Below are positions 25,035 through 33,197 of a stretch of 64,000 bases of DNA, one piece after another. Below the pieces are notes generated by a model. It was given only the letters and a program-made list of their open reading frames with translations, was not told the DNA's origin and did not search any database. Each line of letters opens with the position of its first letter. The first letter of the stretch is position 1. This DNA is from an uncultured Ruminococcus sp. (GTDB taxonomy: Bacteria; Bacillota; Clostridia; Oscillospirales; Ruminococcaceae), in NCBI GenBank assembly GCA_947624255.1, contig CANQJO010000008.1:1-64000 (forward strand), read 5' to 3'. Both the position numbers and the translations under genes were made by a program.

Positions 25035-25613
25035 GTGTATATGCCTGACGTTGCAAAATTTTACGGCTTGCAGATAAACCGTTCGGGAATGGCGTGCTGT
25101 CCGTTTCAAGAGGAAAAAACGCCGAGCCTTAAAGTTTACGACGACCATTTTTATTGCTTCGGCTGCGGAGCGACGGGTGACTGCACTGGTTTTGTCGCAA
25201 AGCTGTTCGGTATCTCACAATTTGAAGCTGCAAAGAAAATCAGCTACGACTTCGGTCTTAACCTTTTTAATAGGGAAATCGCCGTTCCTGTTAATAAGGC
25301 CCTGCAAGCCGAGAATGATTATCGTATGTGGTTACATAAGGCAACTAAAACACTTTCAGAGTATCTTACAAGACTTGCAAAGTGGGGCAAGGTTTATGCA
25401 CCCAAAAATTTTTTGGAGCAGTCTAATCCCTTGTTTGTGGAAAGTCTTACAAAAAGAGATTACATAGAATATCTTTCGGAAGTGCTGACCTACGGTTCGG
25501 ACAAAGAAAAACGACAGCTTTATTCAAGCTGCCGCGAGGATATTATGAAGATACGGGAACGCCTTGACAAGCTCGCCGCTGCCGAACGTACCGTAAAAAG
25601 AAAAGCTATTTAA
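25035..25613 (+). CDS. CHC2 zinc-finger primase-like protein
   Basis: A protein of 192 residues with an N-terminal DnaG-type zinc ribbon: CCPFQEEKTPSLKVY and FYCFGCGATGD give the Cys/His set. The remaining part is helical without the TOPRIM core, so it is a primase-related element protein rather than a full primase. The frame has family-like sequence upstream of the GTG at 25035 (DIFKEIRDRV), back to a TGA, but no standard start codon; the original start may have been lost or be a rare ATT. It opens the right-hand operon of the mobile element, 17 bases before the next gene. Confidence 0.75.
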   Translation: MYMPDVAKFYGLQINRSGMACCPFQEEKTPSLKVYDDHFYCFGCGATGDCTGFVAKLFGISQFEAAKKISYDFGLNLFNREIAVPVNKALQAENDYRMWLHKATKTLSEYLTRLAKWGKVYAPKNFLEQSNPLFVESLTKRDYIEYLSEVLTYGSDKEKRQLYSSCREDIMKIRERLDKLAAAERTVKRKAI

Positions 25614-25630
25614 TATGGAGGATTGCCAAA

Positions 25631-26026
25631 ATGAATATTGACAATGAAGCCCGCTGTTTTATGCGGCTTTTAAAAACGCTGCTTGATGATGACAAAAATT
25701 ATTTGTTGCCCATAAAGGAGCATAAAAATATATGCAGTTCCAAAAATCTGTTGGGATATTATGACAGGGATTTTGTTTACCTTATTCCCAGCGTTGTAAT
25801 TGGAATATGCGATACTCTTTTGATAAGGCAAAAGTCCGCACCTTTGAATATGCAAAAGGTTTTGAAACAGCTTTTTGCGCTGAATATGATAAAGGTGCAT
25901 TGGGTTCTGACCGATGAGGTCAGATACCGTCCGCAGAAGCGCGTGGGCAAGACCCGCAGACGGTACATAACCTTTTATAAGAAGCAGCTTACAAAATTTA
26001 TTGCAAAGGAGTGTTTAGGTGAATAG
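25631..26026 (+). CDS. Hypothetical protein, 131 aa, mobile-element operon
   Basis: A basic protein of 131 residues beginning MNIDNEARCFMRLLKTLLDD. It looks like a winged-helix-type fold by pattern (QKVLKQLFALNMIKVHWVL, ending with a very basic RYRPQKRVGKTRRRY segment), which would suit DNA binding, but no family is recognised. The ribosome binding site is TGGAGG. It overlaps the HU gene by 8 bases and is part of the same operon as the zinc-finger protein. Confidence 0.6.
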   Translation: MNIDNEARCFMRLLKTLLDDDKNYLLPIKEHKNICSSKNLLGYYDRDFVYLIPSVVIGICDTLLIRQKSAPLNMQKVLKQLFALNMIKVHWVLTDEVRYRPQKRVGKTRRRYITFYKKQLTKFIAKECLGE

Positions 26027-26267
26027 GCAAGAATTTGTTAGGGAAGTTTCAAAGCGCAAGGGACTTAGCAAAATGAAAGCGTACCGTTCCGTCAATGCCG
26101 TTATGGATACAATTCGTATGGCGCTGCTGAATGGTGATGATGTCGAGATAGGAGGCTTCGGGACTTTCGCTGTCGTGACCGATTTGAAGGGTGAGCGTAT
26201 TCCCGTGTTTAAGGCGGGGAGAGCCTTGAAAAATATTATCAATATTTCCGAAAGCGAGGAAAAATAA
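26019..26267 (+). CDS. HU-family DNA-binding protein
   Basis: An 82-residue protein of the HU/IHF family: NRQEFVREVSKRKGLSKMKA, then the helix and DDVEIGGFGTFAVV with the conserved G-FGTF turn. It begins with GTG, using AAAGGAG inside the preceding gene. It would bend DNA during element integration, excision or replication; its place just before the serine recombinase supports such a role. Confidence 0.9.
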   Translation: MNRQEFVREVSKRKGLSKMKAYRSVNAVMDTIRMALLNGDDVEIGGFGTFAVVTDLKGERIPVFKAGRALKNIINISESEEK

Positions 26268-26269
26268 GA

Positions 26270-26440
26270 TTGTCAGAGCATAAAGAGGATAAAATAAAAA
26301 TTCCCAACGAGCAGCTTGAATTGTTGGCGGCAAGCTTTTTCCCTGTTATAAGAGATTTCTATAAATCCGATAGGGGCAAAAAGTTTTGGGAAGAATATCT
26401 TGAAAAAAACGGTAAGAAAGCTGATACCGCTGCTGTTTAG
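26270..26440 (+). CDS. Small hypothetical protein, 56 aa
   Basis: A TTG at 26270, ten bases after GAGG, opens a frame of 56 codons starting LSEHKEDKIKIPNEQLELL and ending FWEEYLEKNGKKADTAAV. It starts two bases after the HU stop. No family recognised; small acidic/basic helical protein typical of element operons. The stop lies within a hairpin. Confidence 0.5.
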   Translation: MSEHKEDKIKIPNEQLELLAASFFPVIRDFYKSDRGKKFWEEYLEKNGKKADTAAV

Positions 26441-26451
26441 GCGGCGGTATC
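26423..26451 (+). terminator. Hairpin at end of HU operon
   Basis: Stem GATACCGC..GCGGTATC (up to 11 pairs with mismatch) overlapping the stop of the 56-aa gene, followed by CTTTG and then A-rich sequence. Weak T tract; likely attenuates transcription before the recombinase promoter. Confidence 0.45.
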
Positions 26452-26488
26452 CTTTGAAAATAATTTTTGAGTTTATCGCTTTAAAGCG

Positions 26489-26517
26489 TTGACAAGGTGT
26501 TTTGAGTGTGGTATAAT
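26489..26517 (+). promoter_or_regulatory. Consensus promoter upstream of serine recombinase
   Basis: TTGACA and TATAAT with a 17-base spacer and extended -10 (TGGTATAAT), 70 bases before the recombinase ATG. A full match to the sigma-A consensus. Confidence 0.8.
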
Positions 26518-26542
26518 ATAAATAAGGTAAGATATAAAAATC

Positions 26543-26571
26543 TTGACGAGTCATATATAATATGGTATAAT
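26543..26571 (+). promoter_or_regulatory. Second tandem promoter before serine recombinase
   Basis: TTGACG and TATAAT with 17 bases between, again with TGGTATAAT. It lies only 16 bases before the ATG, so transcripts from it would start at or in the AAAGGAGGT ribosome binding site and may be poorly translated. Confidence 0.5.
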
Positions 26572-26586
26572 AAAGGAGGTCAAAAA

Positions 26587-28155
26587 ATGAAAGCGATAAT
26601 TTACGCAAGATACTCCTGTGATAATCAGCGGGAGGAAAGTATCGAGGGTCAGCTTCGTGAGTGCAAGGTTTTTGCAGAGCGCAAGGAGTTTACTCTTGTG
26701 GGTACTTACATAGACCGTGCGGTATCGGCGAAAACAGATAACCGTCCCGAATTTCAGAAAATGATTAAAGACAGCGCAAAGGGTCTGTTTGATGTAATCA
26801 TTGTATGGAAACTGGATAGGTTCGCCCGAAACAGATATGACAGCGCACACTACAAAGCTATACTTCGCAAGAACGGTGTTAAGGTCATTTCAGCTACGGA
26901 GGTAATATCCGAGGGTGCAGAGGGTATCATACTTGAATCGGTGCTTGAAGGATATGCGGAATACTATTCCGCAGAACTTTCCGAAAAGGTTATACGGGGT
27001 ATGACCGAGAACGCCTTGAAATGTCAGTACAACGGCAGTGGTGTTCCTGTGGGTTATATCATTGACAGCGAGAAGCATTATCAGCTTGATGTTCTTACCG
27101 CTCCCTTTGTAAAGGACGCATTTGAAATGTATGCAAACGGTAAGATGATAAAGGACATTGTTGCTTACCTCAATGAAAAAGGTGTCCGTTCCTCGCAGAA
27201 CAAGCCTATGACAAAAACTTCCGTAACTGCTCTTTTGAAAAATGTTAAGTATAGAGGGCAATATAAATATAGGGACATTGTTATTGACGACGGCGTACCG
27301 AGAATTGTTTCGGACGAGTTGTTTCAGTTGGCGCAGGAGAGGTTAGTTAAAAATCAGCAGTCACGCTCCCGCTTCAAGGCAAAGGTGGAGTATTTTCTCT
27401 CCGCAAAGCTGATATGCGGCGATTGCGGTTCGGTAATGGTAGGGGAGAGCGGTACAAGCAGGTCAAAGGCAACGTACAATTATTACAAATGTGTGACCGC
27501 AAAGAAAAAGGCAGGGTGTCACAGAAAATCTATCCGTAAAGATTACATTGAGGAAATCGTTATGCGCGACGTTATGGAAAAGATGTTCACGGAGGATATG
27601 GTTTCCGATATTGCCGAAAAGGTGATAAAGTTGCAGGAAAAGGAAAATACGGCAGTACCGCTTTTGAAAAAGCAGCTTGCCGAGGTTGAAAAGGGACTTG
27701 ATAATCTCATCACGGCAATGCAAATGGGTATGCTTACCAAATCCACGAAAAAGCGTCTTGACGAACTGGAGGAACAGAAGGAGCGTCTTGAAGCGGATAT
27801 ATTAAAGGAGGAAATTCAGCAGGACATTTTGACAAAAGGACAGGTCATTGCTTGGCTGAAAAGTATGAAGCGGCTTGACTTGTCCGTTGACGATAACAAG
27901 CGCAGACTGGTCGATACCTTTGTTAATTCGGTGTACCTTTATAATGACAGGGTCGTTATAAGCTTTAATTGTAGAGAAAGAGCGAGTAAAATCGCTCTTT
28001 CTAAGGAGGCTTGTTCGTCTTGTGCGAGATTGGGGGAACCAAGTGCAACAGCAAGAATATCCGTTTTCGCTTCATTGATCATTTTAATAATTTTATCAAC
28101 CTCAGCTTCATCCTTCTCAAATTCAAAGGGAGGGGAATATGTTCCGGATATTTGA
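26587..28155 (+). CDS. Large serine recombinase (element integrase)
   Basis: A protein of 522 residues. The N-terminal resolvase domain has YARYSCDNQREESIEGQL with the catalytic Ser, and VWKLDRFARNRYDS. The recombinase domain follows (GYIIDSEKHYQLDVLTAPFV), then a zinc ribbon (LICGDCGSVM with later CVTAKKKAGCH) and a coiled-coil. The start has AAAGGAGGT seven bases upstream. Codons after about residue 480 are antisense to the host wecG gene (for example the LGEPSATA stretch), so the C-terminal 40 or so residues are supplied by the insertion site. It is the likely enzyme that inserted the element at 28030. Confidence 0.93.
   Translation: MKAIIYARYSCDNQREESIEGQLRECKVFAERKEFTLVGTYIDRAVSAKTDNRPEFQKMIKDSAKGLFDVIIVWKLDRFARNRYDSAHYKAILRKNGVKVISATEVISEGAEGIILESVLEGYAEYYSAELSEKVIRGMTENALKCQYNGSGVPVGYIIDSEKHYQLDVLTAPFVKDAFEMYANGKMIKDIVAYLNEKGVRSSQNKPMTKTSVTALLKNVKYRGQYKYRDIVIDDGVPRIVSDELFQLAQERLVKNQQSRSRFKAKVEYFLSAKLICGDCGSVMVGESGTSRSKATYNYYKCVTAKKKAGCHRKSIRKDYIEEIVMRDVMEKMFTEDMVSDIAEKVIKLQEKENTAVPLLKKQLAEVEKGLDNLITAMQMGMLTKSTKKRLDELEEQKERLEADILKEEIQQDILTKGQVIAWLKSMKRLDLSVDDNKRRLVDTFVNSVYLYNDRVVISFNCRERASKIALSKEACSSCARLGEPSATARISVFASLIILIILSTSASSFSNSKGGEYVPDI
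27975..28002. repeat. Perfect 11-bp hairpin near the right end of the element
   Basis: AGAAAGAGCGA / TCGCTCTTTCT with loop GTAAAA, inside the 3' part of the recombinase coding sequence and about 30 bases from the junction. It could be part of the attachment site or a terminator of element transcripts. Confidence 0.5.
28003..28040. other. Right junction (attachment site) of the mobile element
   Basis: Homology to wecG, read from the right, stops at the codons for GSP (28032-28040), and recombinase/element sequence lies to the left. The crossover is therefore close to 28029-28034 (ATTGGGGGAACC region). The matching left end is outside the window, so the exact core cannot be fixed. Confidence 0.6.
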
Positions 28156-28569
28156 AGTCCGGGATATTTTTGTTTTAAATTATTAGCTGCTCTTACTGCA
28201 ACACCTTCGGCAGCACCAAGGATAAATATTCTATATCCCCTTTTAGAAGATAATTTGCACATTTTAGGGAATAGATCCGATCCGGACACCTTTTCCTTAA
28301 TAGGTGTACCCTTCCATTTTGCGATCCATAACAAAGGTTTGCCATCCGTCAGAACTAAAGCCGCATTATCATAGACCTCCTTAAATAATTGATCCTTTTC
28401 CAGCAAAACAATGTGATCCATATTTGGCGTAACAACATATGAATGACTATTTGTTTTTATTAGTCGGTCTATTTCCCTTATTGCTTCATTCATTGTAATA
28501 TTATCGACATATGTGTTAAGAAACTTTATTCGCATATGTTTTCTCCACCTTGTTGTTCTCTCCAAAAAT

Positions 28570-28686
28570 TTAAGGCATCTCTATTGCTTTTAAATCACAA
28601 TAAATAACCTCATAACTATTTGATTCAAGTTCAGTACACAGGTGGCGTCCATAAAAACCGGCACTACCTGTAATCAGTACTTTCAC
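28570..28686 (-). pseudogene. N-terminal fragment of an NAD-dependent sugar epimerase/reductase
   Basis: A GTG overlapping the gmd stop (GTGA) opens a 38-codon frame, [20 protein letters not shown] and onward, ending in TAA. It contains the Rossmann nucleotide-binding motif of extended SDR enzymes and nothing more. After gmd one expects a reductase making GDP-rhamnose, GDP-fucose or a related sugar; only its first 38 residues remain. The upstream neighbour is intact. Confidence 0.7.
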
Positions 28687-29717
28687 TTTCCTTCAACCTC
28701 TTTTTTGGCGAGCTGTAAATCATGCTCTGCCATAATAGCACACAACTTCTCATAGCTTGTTTTTTGTGGATCCCATCCAAGCTTTGTTCTGGCTTTTGTA
28801 GGATCACCCCATAGATTCACAACATCTGTAGGACGATACCACTTGGGATTTACACAAACAAGCATCTTTCCGGTCTTTTTGTCATAACCCTTTTCTTCAA
28901 GTCCTTTTCCCTTCCATTCAAGCTCGATGCCATCATTCGCAAAAGCAAGAGTGGTAAATTCACGGACAGTATGCTGTACACCTGTTGCAATTACATAATC
29001 ATCCGGCTCATCCTGTTGTAAAATCAGCCACATACACTCAACATAGTCCTTCGCATAGCCCCAGTCACGGAGTGAATCAAGATTTCCAAGTTCAAGATGA
29101 TCCTGAAGTCCACAAGCAATACGACCTGCAGCAAGAGTTATCTTACGTGTGACAAAGTTATCGCCACGACGCTCGGATTCATGATTGAAAAGAATACCAT
29201 TGCACGCAAATATACCATAAGCTTCACGATATTGTTTGATCATCCAGAAACCATACTGCTTTGCAACAGCATACGGACTATACGGATGAAAAGGCGTATT
29301 CTCGTTTTGAGGAACCTCCTCGACCTTGCCATAAAGCTCTGATGTTGAAGCTTGGTATATACGACAGGTTTTGTCAAGACCGGCAGTATGTATAGCTTCG
29401 AGAATTCTAAGAACACCAATCGCATCAACATCGCCTGTGTATTCAGCAGCATCAAAAGAAACCTGAACATGACTTTGCGCTGCGAGGTTATATATTTCAT
29501 CAGGTTTTACTTGTAGTACAATTCGAATAATGCTGGAAGAATCAGAAAGATCTCCCTCATGAATGATCAATTTATCAATGATATGATCAATACGAGTCGT
29601 GGTAGAAACAGATGCTCTTCTGATTATACCATGAACCTCATAGCCTTTTTCAAGCAAAAGCTCTGCCAGATAAGAGCCATCTTGTCCTGTAATGCCTGTT
29701 ATAAGTGCCTTTTTCAT
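28683..29717 (-). CDS. gmd: GDP-mannose 4,6-dehydratase
   Basis: A protein of 344 residues converting GDP-mannose to GDP-4-keto-6-deoxymannose. Extended SDR features: [20 protein letters not shown] at the N-terminus, catalytic Thr region [15 protein letters not shown], YxxxK as YAVAKQYG, and [18 protein letters not shown], which is diagnostic for Gmd. Length is normal for the family. It sits between manA (15 bases upstream) and the reductase fragment, in an operon supplying GDP-6-deoxy sugar for surface polysaccharide. Confidence 0.95.
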   Translation of the reverse strand: MKKALITGITGQDGSYLAELLLEKGYEVHGIIRRASVSTTTRIDHIIDKLIIHEGDLSDSSSIIRIVLQVKPDEIYNLAAQSHVQVSFDAAEYTGDVDAIGVLRILEAIHTAGLDKTCRIYQASTSELYGKVEEVPQNENTPFHPYSPYAVAKQYGFWMIKQYREAYGIFACNGILFNHESERRGDNFVTRKITLAAGRIACGLQDHLELGNLDSLRDWGYAKDYVECMWLILQQDEPDDYVIATGVQHTVREFTTLAFANDGIELEWKGKGLEEKGYDKKTGKMLVCVNPKWYRPTDVVNLWGDPTKARTKLGWDPQKTSYEKLCAIMAEHDLQLAKKEVEGK

Positions 29718-29732
29718 AAATGTAAACTCCTT

Positions 29733-30662
29733 TTATATTTTAGAAATTGCAAGTGATACATTCCCCTCAACTTTCAGAACGCCATTCGTTGCAGGAATAA
29801 ATATTGTTTCACCTGATACCACAGGCATAGTATCACCTAAAGTGAGATCACCTTCACCATTGATACAGGTAATCGAACAAAAGCTGTCGCTTGTCAATGG
29901 AATCTGCAAATTTCCTTTCACATTCATAAAAGAAACTTCAAAATAATCGCATTTTACCTTTCCATCGAACAATATAGGTTCATATTTGTGATAATCCAAA
30001 ACATCCAAAGCCTTTTCAAGATGAAGTTCTCTCGGATTACCAAACTTATCACGTCTGTCATAATCATATAATCTGTAAGTACTGTTGCTGCTTTGTTGGA
30101 TCTCACAGATCAAATTACCGGCACCAATTGCATGAACCGTACCCGCAGGAATAAAAAACACATCACCTGGTTTTGTCGGATGAAAGTCAAGCACTTCCAT
30201 AATGGTATTATTTTTGATTCTAAGAGAAACTTCCTCCCTGCTTACATCTTTATTAAAGCCAACATAAAGACCAGATCCCGGTTCTGCATCAATGACATAC
30301 CACATTTCGGTCTTTCCATAGCCGTTTTCATGCAGCAATGCGTAAGTATCATCAGGATGAACTTGAACAGAAAGATTCTGCCGTGCATCGATCAGTTTGA
30401 TAAGAAGGGGAAAGTCTTTATTTGCATCAAATTTTGTTCCAAGTGCATATATTCCGATTTTATCAAGATAATCCGTGAAAAGCATACCCTTACGCTGACC
30501 ACTTGCAATCATACACATACCATCCGGATGAGCAGATAATTCCCAACTTTCAGCAATAATATCAAAATCACATTGCTTATGATAAATGTCTCTAAGTTTT
30601 GTACCGCCCCATAAATAGTCCTTGAATGCCGGAGAAAGTTTAACAATTGGATCTATGCTCAT
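29733..30662 (-). CDS. manA: Mannose-6-phosphate isomerase, class I
   Basis: A protein of 309 residues interconverting fructose-6-phosphate and mannose-6-phosphate with a zinc ion. Family features: LWGGTKLRDIY, ESWELSAHPDG, the metal ligands in LSVQVHPDD and GYGKTEMWY, and IPAGTVHAIG. It is the short Firmicute form. Its ATG overlaps the manC stop (ATGA). Together with manC it feeds GDP-mannose to Gmd. Confidence 0.93.
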   Translation of the reverse strand: MSIDPIVKLSPAFKDYLWGGTKLRDIYHKQCDFDIIAESWELSAHPDGMCMIASGQRKGMLFTDYLDKIGIYALGTKFDANKDFPLLIKLIDARQNLSVQVHPDDTYALLHENGYGKTEMWYVIDAEPGSGLYVGFNKDVSREEVSLRIKNNTIMEVLDFHPTKPGDVFFIPAGTVHAIGAGNLICEIQQSSNSTYRLYDYDRRDKFGNPRELHLEKALDVLDYHKYEPILFDGKVKCDYFEVSFMNVKGNLQIPLTSDSFCSITCINGEGDLTLGDTMPVVSGETIFIPATNGVLKVEGNVSLAISKI

Positions 30663-31735
30663 ATCAGCTCCTTCCTGCCGGCCTCGTTGAGTGCGTCAAC
30701 AATTTTTTTCACATTTTGTGCCTTGTCTTTTTTGCAAACCATGATTGCATCAGCTGTTTCAACAATTACAAGTCCTTCAACATCAACAGCGGTAACAGTT
30801 TTGCCGGATGAATAAATCACAGAATCCTTAGAATCGATTGCCACAACATCACCAAGTAAAATATTACCATTATTATCCGGAGCATGGAGTACATCCATCA
30901 TGTCCCAGCTTCCGACATCATTCCATCCGCATTCTCCAGGGATCACAAGTACATCGCCTTTCGCAGAACTCGGTTCCATAACAGCATAATCAATTGAAAT
31001 TTTACGAATATTTGGATAGACATTACTCAAAACTTCCTGTTCGTCCGGTGTATTCATCGCATCGCCGATCGTTTTAAGATCTGCATATATGTCGGGAACG
31101 TATTCTTTCAATTTTTTTAGAATCAGCGATGCCTTCCAGATGAACATACCACTGTTCCAAGCATACTGTCCACTTTCAATGTATTTTTTTGCTGTCTCTT
31201 CATCCGGCTTTTCCTTGAATTCAATAACAGGCTTAACTGCATCCGAAACAGCTGCATCATACTTGATATAACCAAAACCGGTAGATGGAAACGTTGGATT
31301 TAAGCCAATCGTTATGAGCTTGTCCTGTTCTTCAGCGGTAAGGATCGCTGCCTTGAAAATTTCAGTCAATGCAGGTACATTTTCAATATAATGATCAGCA
31401 GGTGTGATGATCATTACACCATCGCCATATTTGCGATAAATTTCCATTGCAGCGTAGCCAACACAAGCTGCCGTATTTCGAGGAGCAGGTTCAGCAAGAA
31501 TATTCATTGGAAAGACTTTTCCAAGTGTCGCAGTTATCATTGCGGGAGCCTGTACATCAGCCGTTACAATAAAAATATTGCTTTTTCCAATAACAGTAGC
31601 CATTCGCTCTACAGCTTCATTGATCATTAGATCCTTACCGGAAAGGTTAAGTAACTGCTTTGGTGTTTTTTGTCTTGATAAAGGCCAGAATCGTGTTCCA
31701 CCGCCTCCTGCCATAATTACACCATAATGGTTCAT
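30659..31735 (-). CDS. manC: Mannose-1-phosphate guanylyltransferase
   Basis: A protein of 358 residues making GDP-mannose from GTP and mannose-1-phosphate. The nucleotidyltransferase signature is at the N-terminus (MAGGGGTRFWPLSRQKTPKQ), followed by AEPAPRNTAACVGYA and the FKEKPDEETAKKYI metal/sugar-binding region. Length fits the single-domain enzyme without a fused isomerase, which is encoded by the adjacent manA. First intact gene of the minus-strand polysaccharide operon; a long leader with promoters lies upstream. No phosphomannomutase gene is in the window. Confidence 0.93.
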   Translation of the reverse strand: MNHYGVIMAGGGGTRFWPLSRQKTPKQLLNLSGKDLMINEAVERMATVIGKSNIFIVTADVQAPAMITATLGKVFPMNILAEPAPRNTAACVGYAAMEIYRKYGDGVMIITPADHYIENVPALTEIFKAAILTAEEQDKLITIGLNPTFPSTGFGYIKYDAAVSDAVKPVIEFKEKPDEETAKKYIESGQYAWNSGMFIWKASLILKKLKEYVPDIYADLKTIGDAMNTPDEQEVLSNVYPNIRKISIDYAVMEPSSAKGDVLVIPGECGWNDVGSWDMMDVLHAPDNNGNILLGDVVAIDSKDSVIYSSGKTVTAVDVEGLVIVETADAIMVCKKDKAQNVKKIVDALNEAGRKELI

Positions 31736-32077
31736 AAATTCTCTCCTCTAAAATTGATGTATCTATAAAGTAATAAACGATCATCTCAACCCAATCACCA
31801 CTCAAAAATCCATAAACAGCTCAGAACGCACCAAACGTCCCGCCCTTCACATTGTCCATTTCCCGCCTAACGATCCGCATAAATCATACGATCCATGCAA
31901 ATTTATATGCTAAACCCCGACTTACCCCTCACCACTCAAAAAGAAGTCCCACCATTAGTTTGGCAAATCAGAACAAGCATTTTTTACCTCACACCTTTTC
32001 TCAAAATCACAGTCCAAACTGTGCTAAACATTAGCTTTACACACAAGCCCTACGCTCCGATTTTTATGCGTCTAATA

Positions 32078-32296
32078 TTATTTATCGAACTCTCTATCGC
32101 TGCGGCATTCACTCAGGCAAATGTGAGAGAGACCGCTCCCGGCAAGGAGACTGTCAATCTGCTCCGGAGAGTACAATATCACCACATTCAAAAACAACGG
32201 ACGAAAGCCAAGAATCGGCATATTACCTTTCAAGGATTTAAGAAACTGCGGCAACTCGTCAAGCAACAATTTGCTCAGAACATTTAAAAATATCAA
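32078..32296 (-). pseudogene. Sugar-phosphate transferase remnant
   Basis: A minus-strand frame of 72 codons contains LSKLLLDELPQFLKSLKGNM followed by PILGFRPL and LYSPEQ, matching the conserved DELPQ..NVLKGDMSLVGPRPL region of bacterial sugar transferases (WcaJ/undecaprenyl-phosphate glycosyl-1-phosphate transferases). Only this C-terminal region is present, with diverged residues; the flanks are not coding. It marks a lost first enzyme of the polysaccharide locus. Confidence 0.65.
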
Positions 32297-32577
32297 TGAT
32301 CCTATTTATATTTACAGATTCCCTGAAAAATAATACAATAGGAGCTATGAGAAGTGAAGAACGCAACGGCTACAGAAAATGCATACTTGATGCCATACAC
32401 GAAGTGAGATGAAATCATAACAAAGGCGTGAAAAAAGGCAGTCCCATAGCGATACATCTGTAGATGCTCCACACAAGATGGACTCAATCTCAATTTTGTG
32501 TAAACGCAAAACAGTGCATATTGAAAACAAAGATCAATACGATGAGACCGGCAAAAGCAACTGTCAGTCTTATCTAC

Positions 32578-32606
32578 ATTGTAGCATGATCCTGTTCATT
32601 TGTCAA
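32578..32606 (-). promoter_or_regulatory. Minus-strand promoter candidate
   Basis: Reading the minus strand: TTGACA, 17 bases, TACAAT. Directs transcription towards the transferase remnant and manC. Confidence 0.6.
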
Positions 32607-32675
32607 GAGGGGATAGGGAGCGGATCGCATCAAGAAACACGACTGCATACACGCTTTCCGGCGGATGCTGTTTCC

Positions 32676-32704
32676 ATTATACACTACTTTGGAGATTTAC
32701 ACAA
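32676..32704 (-). promoter_or_regulatory. Minus-strand promoter candidate (weak -35)
   Basis: Reading the minus strand: TTGTGT, 17 bases, TATAAT, about 100 bases upstream of the 32578 site. Confidence 0.4.
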
Positions 32705-32862
32705 GATTCGGGATAGACTCGCAATCTCCGCAGCATCCTTAATATTAACATTTTCGCTTCTTTTACTTTCGCTAAATGGTATATTTTACGAAAATGTACA
32801 ATCATGCTGCGTTTACAACAAAGCTATGGCGAATACGGAGTTCGCAGTCCTTCATGTTTTTC

Positions 32863-32891
32863 ATTATATCACATTTCATTTGATCTGTCAA
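32863..32891 (-). promoter_or_regulatory. Minus-strand consensus promoter
   Basis: Reading the minus strand: TTGACA, 17 bases, TATAAT, a perfect sigma-A match, the farthest upstream of three sites in the leader. Confidence 0.65.
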
Positions 32892-33136
32892 GCCTTTTTT
32901 ATAAAAAAGGTGTGGATAAAAGCGCTGTTAAATAAAAACAACGATAGAGAAAGGGATTTCACGGGTTTTCTTACGTTGACGATATTTATATTTATCCAAG
33001 CCGAAGCGGTTATAAGCATCAATGAATACAGCCGCTTATATCCGGATTCCTGTTGTAAATGAGTAAACAAACGATCCAAACTATGACCTTACAATACAAT
33101 AACGAGAAACATTTCGAGCAAATTCATATAATGGGG

Positions 33137-33165
33137 TAGACAAACGCACGATTTTATGATACAAT
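33137..33165 (+). promoter_or_regulatory. Promoter of the GH31 gene
   Basis: TAGACA, 17 bases, TACAAT, 32 bases before the ATG of the glycosidase gene. Confidence 0.55.
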
Positions 33166-33197
33166 ATCTTTAAGATTACCGGAAAGGAACTTTTGCC

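Larger units (their letters stand above)
27939..28535 (-). pseudogene. wecG/tagA/cpsF-family glycosyltransferase, truncated by the element
   Basis: The N-terminal 170 residues are a WecG/TagA-type glycosyltransferase that adds an N-acetylmannosaminuronate- or mannosamine-like sugar to a lipid-linked intermediate: MRIKFLNTYVDNITMNEAI, SYVVTPNMDHIVLLEKD, VLTDGKPLLWIAKWKGTPIK, GSDLFPKMC and KTDILAVALGSP. After GSP the family sequence (normally KQE...) ends and the frame runs into mobile-element DNA until a stop at 27939. The start at 28535 has GGTGGAG upstream. Last gene of the polysaccharide cluster; the rest of the gene should lie on the other side of the element. Confidence 0.85.
32297..33136. 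other. Long non-coding leader/intergenic region
   Basis: No convincing gene is seen. A plus-strand frame at 32478-33062 lacks any family features and lies opposite minus-strand promoters. The region holds three minus-strand promoter-like sites (listed separately) pointing to the polysaccharide genes. Together with 31736-32077, which has nothing recognisable, and the transferase remnant it makes a leader of about 0.85-1.1 kb. Confidence 0.4.

Noticed and set aside
27939..28028. C-terminal 30 codons of the wecG frame as genuine protein
   Set aside because: They are mobile-element DNA read in antisense to the recombinase; family homology stops before.
31895..32287. Plus-strand open frame of 130 codons
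   Set aside because: It is antisense to the sugar-transferase remnant, whose conserved residues are on the minus strand.
32478..33062. Plus-strand open frame of 194 codons upstream of the GH31 gene
   Set aside because: No recognisable motif, unusual composition, no good ribosome binding site, and it lies opposite minus-strand promoter sites.
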